Source of the DNA: Cladophialophora immunda
Lineage: Eukaryota > Ascomycota > Eurotiomycetes > Chaetothyriales > Herpotrichiellaceae
Length of the DNA: 64,000 nt
Direction: 5' to 3'
NCBI RefSeq assembly: GCF_000835495.1
Contig: NW_015622541.1
Coordinates: 7,874,001-7,938,000, forward strand
Shown one piece after another: positions 47,166-58,363 of this stretch (positions within the stretch are counted from its first letter, which is position 1; each line of letters starts with the position of its first letter). Both the position numbers and the translations under genes were made by a program. Below the pieces are notes generated by a model. The model saw only the letters and a list, made by a program, of their open reading frames with translations, was not told where the DNA came from and did no database searches.

Positions 47166-48923
47166 ATGCAACAAGAACAATCTTTGGGTGCGGTAGAACT
47201 GACAAAAGTGATGGTCAACAGAGATATGTATAGGATGATGATCAAGCAGCAGCCAAGCGAAGGCCAAGTGCTTGCTCCTCAAAAACGTGCCAGCGGTAAG
47301 TGACACTGCGACTCATGTCGACACAGGCACTAACCCTCATCTCAGCCAAGAAGCCACAGAATGACAAGGTCTCCCTCGATCCTCCCATAGTGATCGAGCT
47401 TCTAGTTATCGACGATGATCCCACTAGATCCTGGCTTCACAGTCCATACTTGTTCTGCACGGCTGAGCTGGTGAGAGTTGACGACAAGCCCAACAGGTCT
47501 GACACGCTTTCTGGAACGTTGACATCTTCGCTCCACGTGGTGAAAATGAATGACGGAAAAGGTGTGTTTTCCTGACTTGCATTGCCTTTGGCCTTCGCTA
47601 ACAGATTTGCGGCCCACGGCTTCTTTGTTTTTGGCGATCTTGTCCCAACCTGCGCAGGGAAATTCTTCCTTCGATTCACGCTGTTCGAAATGCGTCGCAG
47701 GTACGATGAATAAGATGTGCGATATTGTCATCGCTGCTGACCAGTCAAGAAGCCAAGATGCCATGTTTGCGGAAATGCTCAACTCCGTCTCTGGTGCGAC
47801 CTTTGAAGGTGAGCGATACTGAAGCGGCATTCGTCACTGGGAAGATACTCACAAGCTATCAGTCTATGCCCGCAACAAATTTTCCCCTCTGCCTCAGTCT
47901 ACCGACTTGACGAGAGCGTTGAGTGAGGGTGGTGTGAAGGTCAGAGTTCGAAAGGAGCCAACGTATGTGTCCCCTGCCAAAGATTTGGCACATGTTCTCT
48001 TGTCAGATCGAAGCTAACATACCACCAGGCGTCGATTGCAAAGAAACAAAACCAACTGGGGGTTCCAAGGATACTTGGGCGGGTATGGTCAGGCCGTACC
48101 AGCTTCCGTGTATGGACAACCACAACCGTATCTGCATCATGGCCTGCAATGGAGTCAGCATGGGAATGCGACTTATAACACGAACAACGCCGTTGACATC
48201 AGAGATCGCATAAGTGTTCAACATCATGTTTCGGCGCCGCAATGGAACAGTGGCGTGCACCAACACGCTGCAGTGCCCATGGGCCCTCCCATACCACCGC
48301 AGCCGCAGCCGCAGCAGCAACCACAATCTCAGCCTCAACCTCTGCATCGACTTGAACACGGGGCTTTCTTCCACGACATGCGACAGCAACCAGTGAACCA
48401 GTTACTCCCACATCCGCAAGCCCCGTTAGGCCCACTGCTGTTGCACGAGACACAACACGCGCTCATGCTCCCGCCACCGGTACCGTCGCCTCAGAACCAG
48501 CAGCAGCCCTCTTTCTCGCCGCTGCCACAGATTTTGGGACAAGATTTCCCCCCTCTTCACCCGGCAGGGTACACTGCGAGAGATGACGGGCAGAGCCAGT
48601 TGGAGTATTCCACTGCAGTGGAAAACCAGAACTTCTATGCCACCTCCGATAATCCAATGCCCCAGTTCACCGTGGCGGGTGATCAGGTTGCTTATACGTC
48701 TTCTGCGGGCGCGCAATTGATGTATTCCACAGCCCTTGAAGACCAGATGGTTCCCACAACGTCGCCGGGAACCAACTCAACGCGGGCAGCATCCTCGAGC
48801 AGTGTGGACCAACAACAATATCAGCAAAGTGTTCCGCATGTTCCGGGCACATATCATGACCCAGGCTTTGACAATTTGCACGATACGTATGACCCAAGCT
48901 CTTCACTCGGAGGGTTCCTCTAG
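47166..48923 (+). CDS. Velvet-family regulator (VosA/VelC-like, divergent)
   Basis: Predicted nuclear regulator of 499 residues. Exons are 47166-47295, 47346-47565, 47605-47700, 47750-47808, 47863-47962 and 48029-48923. Velvet landmarks in order: YRMMIKQQPSEGQVLAP, LDPPIVIELLVIDDDP, SWLHSPYLFCTAELV, DTLSGTLTSSLHVVKM, GFFVFGDLVP, FFLRFTLFEMRRR, FEVYARNKFSPLPQ and GGVKVRVRKEPTRR. The C-terminal 290 residues are Gln/Pro-rich. The usual Pro-Pro-Pro of the family is reduced to LDPPIV, so it is diverged; assignment to VosA or VelC is uncertain. Intron 2 (39 bp, donor GTTTTC) is the weakest joint; a GTGTGT donor lies 4 bp earlier but would break frame. The start ATG is fixed by frame continuity with the domain. 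Confidence 0.8.
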
Positions 48924-51393
48924 GGGCTGCATCATCTTCTGAGAGCTGAACTTGACGGGTGGGATGTGGGCTGCAAAATTCCTTGAGAGCGGATGTGGTA
49001 GTATGAATTGAAATGCTCCCTCAGCCTCCGAGGGACAGAAATATACGAAGCCCAAGCTATGGGTTGTTTTGTTTGATGCGATTGCTTTTATTCGAGTATT
49101 GGTATTTGATGGACTTGGTCAAAAGGGAAGGTCTAGGGAAAGAGGCGGGTGGGCATGGTTGTTGGGAAGGGAAGGGAAGGAAAAGTGATTTTAAACGGTA
49201 ATTGTATTTGTTCTCTGTCACTCAGTCAATTGTTAAACGGCGATGTAATAGAGGGGGCTGTACTTACACAGCTAGCATATATCCAGGACTCAGTCCACCT
49301 TTCCATAATCATTCCTCGTACAGCAAGTCAAAGGAAGTCATGCAAAGAGAACGCGCAGTCAATCTCACCACATGATTGCCCACCACTCTTTTTCCACGTC
49401 GTTCGAAGTCGTTTAATTCAAAAAGAAGAAAAATGCGAGGGCCAAAGTGATCGAAAGGCACATGTTAAATACCTATCTGAAAGAGAGAAAAATGCACCGT
49501 ATGGAAAACTTTTGTTGAAGAGAAGGAGGAGCATAAGGACCCTGAGCCGTTGGTGTAGTAGCGGGCTAAGGAAGCACAGGCTCCTCACACTCAGCTGACG
49601 AGCATGGGCCAGATGCACCGATGGATCCGAAAAAAGGTTCTGTCTGCGTGGTACGTATGTGCATTTATTTCCTGGTAACGAACGAGGCGTCAAAACCAAA
49701 TGCCTCGTGCAGCAAACCAACAGAGGAATGACACGGGGCAATTTCGACAAGGCCCACGGTTCATCGTCAACCACATCACCACGCAAAGTCTTCTATTGCA
49801 TCCACAAGACCATCCAGGACCTCTTTCTGGCATCAAATACCTCGACTTCAGGTCGGTGAATCGTTCAGGTTTTCTCTGTCACAGCCTTGTCAAAAAGCCC
49901 ACGGACTTTACACTTTGAGTTCTCGAACATATGGACACATATATCGAAGCCAGTAACAGAATCCGAGAACTTTCTGATTCATGCATCCTCTCGCACATAT
50001 CCGCTCGAACAGAGCGCATATGACCCATCATCATTACACAGCAGGATGCAGATCAGGGATTGCGCTGGACAAGGCTTAGCATTTGCAATACAATTGGTTC
50101 TATCCTCAATCTCTCCGAGAAGCCAGCCACGGAACGACGGAGCAGTCCACCCCTTTCCTTTGAGGGGAAAAAGTAATTCCATCCTTAGCGGCATATCCAG
50201 GGATGGAGATCGAATCCAGCCACCGAGTGGAAAGGCAAGGTCGAGACGCCGGAGACAGAGATATTCCAGCAAGTAACAGCCATCTCAGAAATTCTGAACC
50301 AATAGAGCCAAATGGTGGCATCAGACAGCCATGGAAGCATTCATTCTACTGGCTAGCTCAGATGATCTACGTCAAATTTGCTCAAACTCATATCTCGGTC
50401 GCGCTTCTACCAACTCATTGGAGACTGCGAGCTCAGCCAGGTAAGTTATATGTCCGTGGACAATGAAAAGCTGCGCTCCAGTTAAATCTCCACACGCGCG
50501 GGTTTTACTCATTCTCAAAGTCAATTATGGCTGCATGCTAACTTGGAAGCCTAGGCAGGGATCAAGCCCTCCACAAGTACCAGGCGGATAGATATGGCTT
50601 GAAACATCGACGGGAACCATTCACTGTCCAGGGACAAAGCAACGACTACGGAGACAGCGGCGGATCCTGTGGTTACATCGCCTGTTGACATTGACATGGG
50701 TCCCTATGAGAGTTGCTAAACCAATGTCAACGAGCCCTCTCGTTCAATATCTCGTCTAATACTAACCTAAGTGGCTCTTCCACAAAGCTGCTTCTTTGAA
50801 TGCTCCGCTGCGGTGCCGTTGACTGTTCCCATGGCGAGTCAAACACTATCATCGTTGGTGTAAGTACATTCCCCTTTCGCGACGCTCGAGATTCATCCTG
50901 CTTAGCTGCAACATTTTCAAATACTATCTACGGAGACGTCTCGGCGACACCAACGCGGATGCTGTGGCAAGGCAATCCAATACCCTCCCTCTTCGAAGAG
51001 ACGATCAGCCCTAGACGCAACTGGTTCAGCATGTGCATATACTTCTGGTTCGCACCTTAGGGTTGCGCCAGGCCGACGACACCATGCTTCAGTGCATGGT
51101 TGTGCTAGGAAAAAAAAAGATATTTGCTTTTCCCAACGCTCGCCATTGTGGCAAGCCCACATGTCGGCATCTATGACTCATTGAGTCGTCCATGGCCTCG
51201 GGGATGCAGCAATGTTCAGGTCTCTCGTCTTACAGAACATTCACAGCTATGGGCAGGACATCTGCATGCTGCTCATCTGCGTCAAAAACGATGGTGTTTT
51301 TGTTTGACTTGGTAGAGGGTTGATAAGCTGCGCCTTTCATTCTTACTGACCACAAGACAATAAATAGCTTGATGAGCGACGCCGTGGATAATG
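48924..51393. other. Intergenic region, no gene recognised
   Basis: About 2.5 kb between the velvet stop and the convergent stop of the GFA-domain gene. It is A+T-richer than the flanks in places, with short frames only. No RNA gene was recognised. Confidence 0.5.
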
Positions 51394-52458
51394 CTAAGGC
51401 TGGAATATCGCCTTCAGGATCTCTTCATCGATGCAGTCTTCCTTCCAGCTGGGCCCTTCCTTTCTCCATGACAACCAGCTCTTCGCCATCGCTCCATCCT
51501 GACTTCTCAGGACGCCTACTGAGACATCTACGACTTCTGGTCGTTTGTTGTGCCAATAGAATACGGTTGCACCACATCTCCCACAGAAGCTCCTGCAAGT
51601 ATCCGTGCTGGACCAGATATGTCTCAAAGTGGTCGCCCCATTTGAGCCTTCCTGGTCGCCCTCCGCACCAAACTTCACCGTTGTCCCGGTGTCGGCAAGG
51701 AATATGTTGGCCGGGGGAATGAACACCCACGGCTGGAAAGAGACTCCAATGGCCAACCTGCATGAACGACAGGCACAAAGGCCCGCGACATACTTGTTCT
51801 TCTGCTCGGGGATATACCTCTGCGGCAAATTCAACGACTCGAAGTCAGGACGAGTTATTCGGACGTTGACTCCTCCACAGTGACATTTGGCCTCCAAGGA
51901 GTCGTTCTCAGCCCCCGGTGCTCGCTGAGCAAGCAGAGACATTTCCCGCAACTCGAGCTCGTTCACTTGTCTGCTGGTATACGGACGCTTCTCCCAACAT
52001 TCGATCTTCCGCTTACCCAGCTTGATCATTTTCGCTGCCAGAGCACCATCTCCTGTGTCGGTGACGAAGATGTGGTGTGTGGCTCGAGTGGTGTTCTTCG
52101 GGCCAGAGTCACTCCCTGACTGCTCCAGCACGCCGCCCATGACCCACCATCTCCTCCCCTCGCCTCCAGTCTCTTGTACAAACATGTGCGACCCGCATTT
52201 ACCGCAAAACCATCTGCGACGGGTGCCCGAGCTGTCGTAGTGGACGCCGCGTTCCACAACGTCCTGAGGGGGAGCCTCTGGTAGCTGCGGAGACGACAGA
52301 TACAGGGCCCCCGTCACGTATCGGCAATCGGAGCAGTGACACAGATCGCTATCCATCGGCAGCCGTTGATCCGCCGGAAGAGCGTACGAGATCGCTCCGC
52401 ACAGGCACGTCGCTGTGATGCGCGGTTGACCACCTTCAGTCGTCGGTGCCATTGCCAT
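51394..52458 (-). CDS. Tandem GFA/CENP-V-domain protein
   Basis: Protein of about 354 residues made of two glutathione-dependent-formaldehyde-activating-type (Mss4-like) zinc folds. First copy: CLCGAISY, CHCSDCR and CGKCGSHMF. Second copy: CHCGGVNV, CACRSCR and CGRCGATVFY. Each copy has the CxCG, CxxC and CxxC zinc-binding pattern. The enzyme class includes S-hydroxymethylglutathione synthase and carbon-sulfur lyases, but most fungal members are uncharacterised. The ATG at 52458 or the one at 52452 starts just before the first domain; an in-frame ATG at 52533 would add 25 residues without homology. No intron is needed. Confidence 0.88.
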   Translation of the reverse strand: MAMAPTTEGGQPRITATCLCGAISYALPADQRLPMDSDLCHCSDCRYVTGALYLSSPQLPEAPPQDVVERGVHYDSSGTRRRWFCGKCGSHMFVQETGGEGRRWWVMGGVLEQSGSDSGPKNTTRATHHIFVTDTGDGALAAKMIKLGKRKIECWEKRPYTSRQVNELELREMSLLAQRAPGAENDSLEAKCHCGGVNVRITRPDFESLNLPQRYIPEQKNKYVAGLCACRSCRLAIGVSFQPWVFIPPANIFLADTGTTVKFGAEGDQEGSNGATTLRHIWSSTDTCRSFCGRCGATVFYWHNKRPEVVDVSVGVLRSQDGAMAKSWLSWRKEGPSWKEDCIDEEILKAIFQP

Positions 52459-53508
52459 ATGTATAGAGCTTGGTAGGACAGAGATCAGTGTGATCTTTTG
52501 CTTTGTGTGGGATTTGAACCTCCATGATGACATTGGCAGCAGCGCGCCTTATGGCATTCCTTCTCGGCCCCCACCCCAGGTAACCGATGCTAGCCTCGCC
52601 TGGGGGCGTATATCCACATCGCCACACCGCGTAACTCGGAGCCGGGTGGTGAGCGGGACAAGGCTGAGACCCCTAAAGTTGGAGAAGCAGCCGCCAAATG
52701 CCAGGACGCTACATTATGTATGCACATTCTTCTCGTCAGCTCTGTCCGTAGGACCCGTGAGTTCAAGCTCAAGCCCTCCTGCGGAAATATCGATCGCTTT
52801 CCCTGATGCCTCAAGCATATTAAGGTAGGTGGTATACACCATGATGCAGCGAAAGGGCTCCATTCCTTGTGGTGATATGAATCAGGCACTGTCTTCCGTG
52901 AACAATGAGCAACATCCTCGCCGTCTACCTCCATTCTCTCGCCCTTTGGACCAGCTGCTAGCAGTATGTCTGCCTTGGCGGCCAGAAATCAACATGTCCA
53001 GGGAAGTAAGCCGAATTACGACTGAATAGTCCCTGCTAGGTAGTCTGTCACTTCACCATAAATCCCTTGGCGACGCCACAATTGTTATCCTATACAAAAT
53101 ATTTGAATTCTACCTGCGCGACACCTTTCCTCTTTTCGCGGGACCAAATCACAAGCAACTGCTCTTCTTGATCAGAGATGAATCCTTGTGATGGTGTAAG
53201 TCAATCTGATGTGGCATGACCGCCGATGTTCAAACGACTGACGATGAGAACAGGGTAGACACCACCGCGGTCTCCCTCCTCCTGACCCTCCTGGGTCATC
53301 TTCCATTCGATCGACTGAGGCTTTGGTCCTGCCAAAGCTGATGTCTTCTTCTCTCCCATCCCAGGGAGCTCTGGTCCTGCCAGAGCGACCAATGGGCACC
53401 AACCCGAGCGGGTTTTCAATAACATACACTAGATCTTCTGATGCTGACTCACAGCCATCAACAAAGCGACTTACGAGCAGTACCCTTCCGAGCTGAACTT
53501 CCAGTGGC
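52459..53508. other. Intergenic region, no gene recognised
   Basis: About 1 kb between the divergent GFA and coiled-coil reading frames. Two minus-strand frames of 74 and 112 codons at 53172-53510 lack recognisable motifs and are left uncalled. Confidence 0.45.
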
Positions 53509-54345
53509 ATGGGGGAATCTTCCCTGTCCGAGCAGGTCGATGCTTTGAAACGGCAACTCGACGGACGCGACTGGCAAGGTTCCCGCCAGGTTGCCGAACA
53601 GCTAGGGTTGGCAGGTAGGAGAATGGCATGTCAACTTGAGATTGCAAGCATCGATTTCCGGACAGCCGGCAACAAAATTGCGACACTTGAGATGGAAATC
53701 GCGGAATTCAAGAGAAAGATTGGAGAGCTTGAGCAGAGAAATCCACAGCCAGCCACTGAAAATCTCAGATCCGAGATCGAGCGGCTGAACAGTGTACTCC
53801 AGGAAAACTCAGGAGAGAACATAATACTCAAGAGTGAGAATGAGGAGCTCAAGAGAAATCCACGCCTCGCCACCAAGGATCTGAGACCTGAGGCTGAGTG
53901 AATGAAACACAAACTGGAGGAGAACGACCGAAAGTGGTGCGCAAAGCTACAGGGAAAAGACGATGACGATGAGCCGGAAGAAGCCGTTTCCTCTGAGGAT
54001 ACCTCCCCGTATACTTCGCCACGGAATCACAAGCCTATCATGGTACGCGAAGAACCCGAGGCCGATGCCTTTTTTCCATATGCGGCGGCAATGAATGCTC
54101 CTATCCCTCAGCCTATGGAAACTGAACAGAACACTTCGCAGCCTGCTTTCAGAGACGGCAGAAATTCTCTGTTCCCCAGGGCTTGGTCGAATACCCAACG
54201 CCACAAACCATCGGCGCATCGAAACCCTCGAAATCCATTCCCGAACGCGAATCGAGGTGATTCTCCCGAGAGCCCGCCTGAAAAACCGATGCCCAAGATC
54301 GATGCCAAGGGCGGGTATAAAATCCTGGCAGAGATCCAGAGATGA
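53509..54345 (+). pseudogene. Coiled-coil protein reading frame interrupted by one in-frame TGA
   Basis: One continuous frame of 279 codons broken only by TGA at 53899-53901. Residues ~1-130 are Glu/Lys/Leu-rich with heptad spacing (IATLEMEIAEFKRKIGELEQ), a clear coiled coil. A 39-residue unit is repeated: RNPQPATENLRSEIERLN at 77-94 and RNPRLATKDLRPEAE at 116-130. The stop falls exactly where the first copy has Arg92, so a CGA-to-TGA change explains it. After the stop the frame goes on as MKHKLEENDRKW, acidic DDDDEPEE, then Pro/Asn/Arg-rich low complexity to 54345. Either a nonsense allele, a true short protein with a separate downstream product, or readthrough. Function unknown; no catalytic domain seen. 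Confidence 0.5.
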
Positions 54346-55029
54346 GTGGAAGGACTCACGGTTAGAAGCAGAGGCCGGTGAACAAGCCGACGGGGTTTCT
54401 GAGAAATTGGCTGCCGGCGAACTGGAAGAGACTCACCGGGAGGTCAGACCTGGCTCTTTTCGAGTCCAATCAGGCTAATATGGTCTCAGAAGAGCTCAAT
54501 GGACCATCTCTGGGATTGAGAGAATCTGTCAGCGACCTCTGGAAACCACGGGTATCAAAACGAATGCCAACGCCGGAATATTACCGCGAAGAACACTCGA
54601 AATGGAGACATCGAGCTCCACGAGGCAATTCCAGATCAAGAGGCCGGAAGAGGAAGTTTTCATCCTTATCGGCAGTCCCATGCAATCTCCCCGCGGCAGG
54701 CACACCTAAAGGAAATACTAGGTTCAGAATATAAGTAATACTGTGGGAGACAGTCAGACCGGGGGCGGGAAGCAATAGAGATGGTGCGGAACTGGCTGGA
54801 GTTGATGCTGAAGAGATAGCAATGGTATGAATTTCTGAACTTTAATCTACACACTGCTGGCACACGCAGTATGATCATCATCTCTCTCTCTGGATCTCAA
54901 AAGATTGTACACCAATGTACGTTCCCGTTGCCGGATGTGGCTTTACTGGAGGAACAGAGACCTGCCGTCACATATGCTCAAATCACTTGAAGCCTTTCAA
55001 GTCCTAGACGCGGTGTGTCACGGCGGACT
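54346..55029. other. Intergenic region, no gene recognised
   Basis: About 680 bp between convergent reading frames. No motif-bearing frame was found. It includes the 3' UTR of the MFS gene. Confidence 0.45.
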
Positions 55030-56994
55030 CTAAACCTTCTCAACGTGGTGCGGGATGGATGTGACTTCCACCTCCTCCAGCTGCTGCGCGTGTTGCATCT
55101 TCTCCTCGACGACGTCCAGGTCGACGTGCGCGACCTGTGCGTCCTCCCCGTCGAAGATCTTCGCCACCTCTTCGAGCGTAACGCCACGCGTTTCGATGAA
55201 CAGAAAAGCCACAAAGATGACCTCGAAAAGGAGCCAGCCCTGCAGACGGCAAAGTCAGCAAACGAGTCTCAACAATTGCATGCCTGGTCAAGAGGTGGAC
55301 TTACACAGTAAATTGAGTAGAATCTCCAGCGGGGTTCGAGATGCGACAGGCCAATTGGGTTGATATACCTTCTGCAGTCAGATCCCGGAAAGCACTTCCT
55401 GGTTTCGAGACGACTCACTGGTTGAAGACGAGAGCAGCTTGGACGAAGAAGTTCATGAGCATGAGACCCTAAGGGATCACTGTCAATACTTGGACAAGGC
55501 AGGTCATCACGATGCTCTCACCTTCGCACGCAGCTTATACGGCATAATCTCGACTGTATAACCCACGAGCAGACCGGACCAGGCAATATTATAAAAGACA
55601 CCGTGAAGGAAAATGAAGAAGATGACAGTCTTTCCTGCCGCGAGGTTGCCGTCGACGTCGTACAGGGCGGAGCAGGCTGTCCAGAGGACGAAAGAGACGA
55701 ACATGCCTGTCACGAAGATCAGCAGGAGACATACCAGCCAGCGTCGCAGCTACTGACCCACGGTCGCCGTCAAGAACAATGGGCGTCTGCCGAATCGGTC
55801 AACGACTGCTGCGGCGATCAATCCGACAATGAGCTATGAGCAGGTCAGCAGTCGGTCTGTCTTCGAATTGAGGTCACCTACTGAGAGAATTGTCTTGGAA
55901 CCATTAATCTCAAACTGCTCATTTTTGTCTGTCACACCGATACTCTTCATCACAAGGGCAAAGTAATAGCTGGTCAAACCGTTGCCACTCCATTGAGAGA
56001 AGAGACCGAGGGCGACGACAAGCAAGAGTCGATACCTGTTGCCCTTCGTCCTGAGGAAATCCAAGAAGCTGCTGGACTTTTTCGACTCAAACTCAAGGCG
56101 GAGGGTTTCCCTGATTTCACGATACTCGAATTGGACCGTGAGATCCATTTCGTTCCCGTTCGAATGATACTTCGCAAGCGTAGTCAGAGCTTCGGCATGA
56201 CGATCCTTCGATATCAGCCAGCGAGGTGACTCCGGAATGATCCAAATGAAGCAAAAGAGTATGAATGTCGGGAAAGCCTGGAGGATCGAAGGGATGCGCC
56301 ACGACCAGTTGTTCTTCATGCTAAATGTGCCAAAGGTAATCCACGTTGCCGCAATGGAACCAATATCCCAAAGCTGATTATAGACAGTCGTGACTCTTCC
56401 GCGATGTTGTGGGTGGCACAGCTCCGTCAGAAGCAGAGGGGCCGAGTTGGAACACATGCTGTTGCCAAATCCAACGAAGAAACGGCCGGCGATGAACATG
56501 GAAAAGTTTTGGGAGGCACTTTGGATGGCGACGCCGGCGAAAAGGAAAAAGCATCCCGCCATGATGGCGATGCGCCTGCCATAGATGTCACACAAGTAAG
56601 GCCTATCGACACGTTCAGTTGGACTGCTTGTCTCGGAAGATACCAACTTACGCAAATGGCAACCCTGCGAGACTTCCAATGCTGTAAATCGACCCGAAGA
56701 GACCGAGAATCGATCCTGTAGGATGGTGGAAGTAGTCTTGCCAGACATCGAGGATTTGGAGACCGTTTAGCATGGACCTGATGATTGTGAGCGGTCATAC
56801 AGCGAACTTGGGTGCGGACCATACCCGTCATATCCTGTCGTCGCCGAGGCGAAGAATAGCGCGATGGCCATGCCATAGAGCTTCCTCAACCCAGGATCCT
56901 TGTACCAAATGACTCGTCGAAGCGCGGGAGCCTCAGCAACGGCGACCTCTCGCTCAGATTTGTGCATGGGCTGCACGGCTGCTATACCGACCAT
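55030..56994 (-). CDS. MFS sugar transporter (lactose/hexose permease-like)
   Basis: Plasma-membrane sugar porter of 533 residues, normal for the family. Eight exons: 56994-56825, 56777-56652, 56602-55882, 55833-55758, 55706-55522, 55468-55419, 55368-55305 and 55239-55030; every joint keeps frame. Hallmarks: FFASATTGYDGSMLNGL in helix 1, DIYGRR in the 2-3 loop, IAGRFFVGFGNS, PESPRWLISKDRHAEA, VDRFGRRPLFL in the 8-9 loop, and FIETRGVTLEEVAKIFD at the end of helix 12. Unlike the carrier at 29468 its frame is intact. It is divergent from the dioxygenase-like gene at 58364, 1.37 kb away. Substrate unknown. Confidence 0.94.
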
Positions 56995-58363
56995 GGTGAA
57001 AGGTGTGCTTTTGTTGCTGTCTAAACTGCCTCAACGATGGAACAGAAGACAGCCCGGGTTTCCACAGGACTCTGGAGGTCCCATCCACAGAGCATATATG
57101 CCCTCCTTCACCTTGATCGAGCAAACTGCCGAGGGTCATGGTATAGAAGGGTATTAAGCTGCACCATGTGGCTCGGCTGTACCATTCGCGGAGCCTTTGT
57201 CGAATCAGGAGACCATTTACCCCATATGCCGGCGGAATGTTCATGGAGATGCAGGTACCTCAATTCAGCCTTCTTTAGGCTAATAGGAGAATGCCCTGTC
57301 CCAGGTTTCTCCCATCTCCAAAATGTCGATCTCTCCATGGAGGCCCTGTGGGATGGTCCGCTACCCCAAACTGGACCCCGGGGTCGGTGTTCGGACACGT
57401 CTCATTCGTTCGACAACCAAGCTTGTGAAAGCTTCAGGAGACCAGCAGCAGTTGCCAAGCCGCCAGCACGGAGCAGGTGATTGTCTATTCGTGGGGAATT
57501 ATGGCGGAAGATATCAATCCCACCTGTTGCCCTTTTACACGGTCTGCTGGTGCAAAGCATGTGTTTTTGGGAGTCGCCCACTGGCGAGCTGCTGGGACGA
57601 TATTGATCCCGATGTAGCCCCGACCGGGCGATTGTGGACTGGATTTGGAACTGGTGAGTGGCTCTAGTCCATTTCCTGACTGGGAGATTGAATTGGCGAA
57701 TACAGGGTCGAAGCTCATTCATCCTATTTTGCAGTTGCTATCGGTGAGTCTCTAGAACATGAGGATAAGACTGCTATTTGCGCTCAATGACCTCCACCCA
57801 GCTCACTCGTGGGGACTCCTGGATACATTGCCTCGGAGGCTCAGCTCCTCTTGCCTGCCAAGAGCATAGTCACTGAGCCCAGATGTTCGAAGGATCCGCA
57901 ACATGTGGTGTTTATTTTGCCACAAAAGCCCCGCGCCGGGTATGCCATGGCAGCGTGGGCCGGCGGAGTTGGCCCCATACCCCATATCTCACGCTGGACC
58001 GAACAGGCAAAAGAGCACAGAGTGGCATCTCATCCATGACCTCGGGTGACTGTCCGCTCGGGGTTCTAATCCTCGCAGTCGTGCTATGTATCATCTGAGG
58101 CTTGGTAATGAGCATTTCGGCTAAATACAAGCTCGTGTTATTGGTGAGAAGAGAATATGCCAAGGCTGCCAGATCCAATGCAGCGGTTTCCGCGGCATAT
58201 GCTGACGAGTATTTCAGATTCAGGGAGCAGAGAATCATCGCATTTCTTCTGTTCGCATCAAAAACCAAACTTGGTAGCAGGGCGGCGTAAAGCTCAAGAC
58301 CCAGAAATCTCAGGTTAGGAGACGTCACTTTCCCACAAGGCTGACTCTGTTTCGACACCAACC
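56995..58363. promoter_or_regulatory. Divergent intergenic region, no gene recognised
   Basis: A 1369-bp stretch between the MFS and dioxygenase-like starts. Short frames on both strands show no family motifs. It contains both promoters. Confidence 0.45.

Noticed and set aside
52490..52520. Sequence resembling a tRNA B box (GGTTCAAATCC on the minus strand)
   Set aside because: The T-stem does not pair and no A box or anticodon arm lies upstream at the right distance.
53172..53510. Minus-strand frames antisense to the coiled-coil start region
   Set aside because: No recognisable motif and no convincing splice partner; probably shadow frames.
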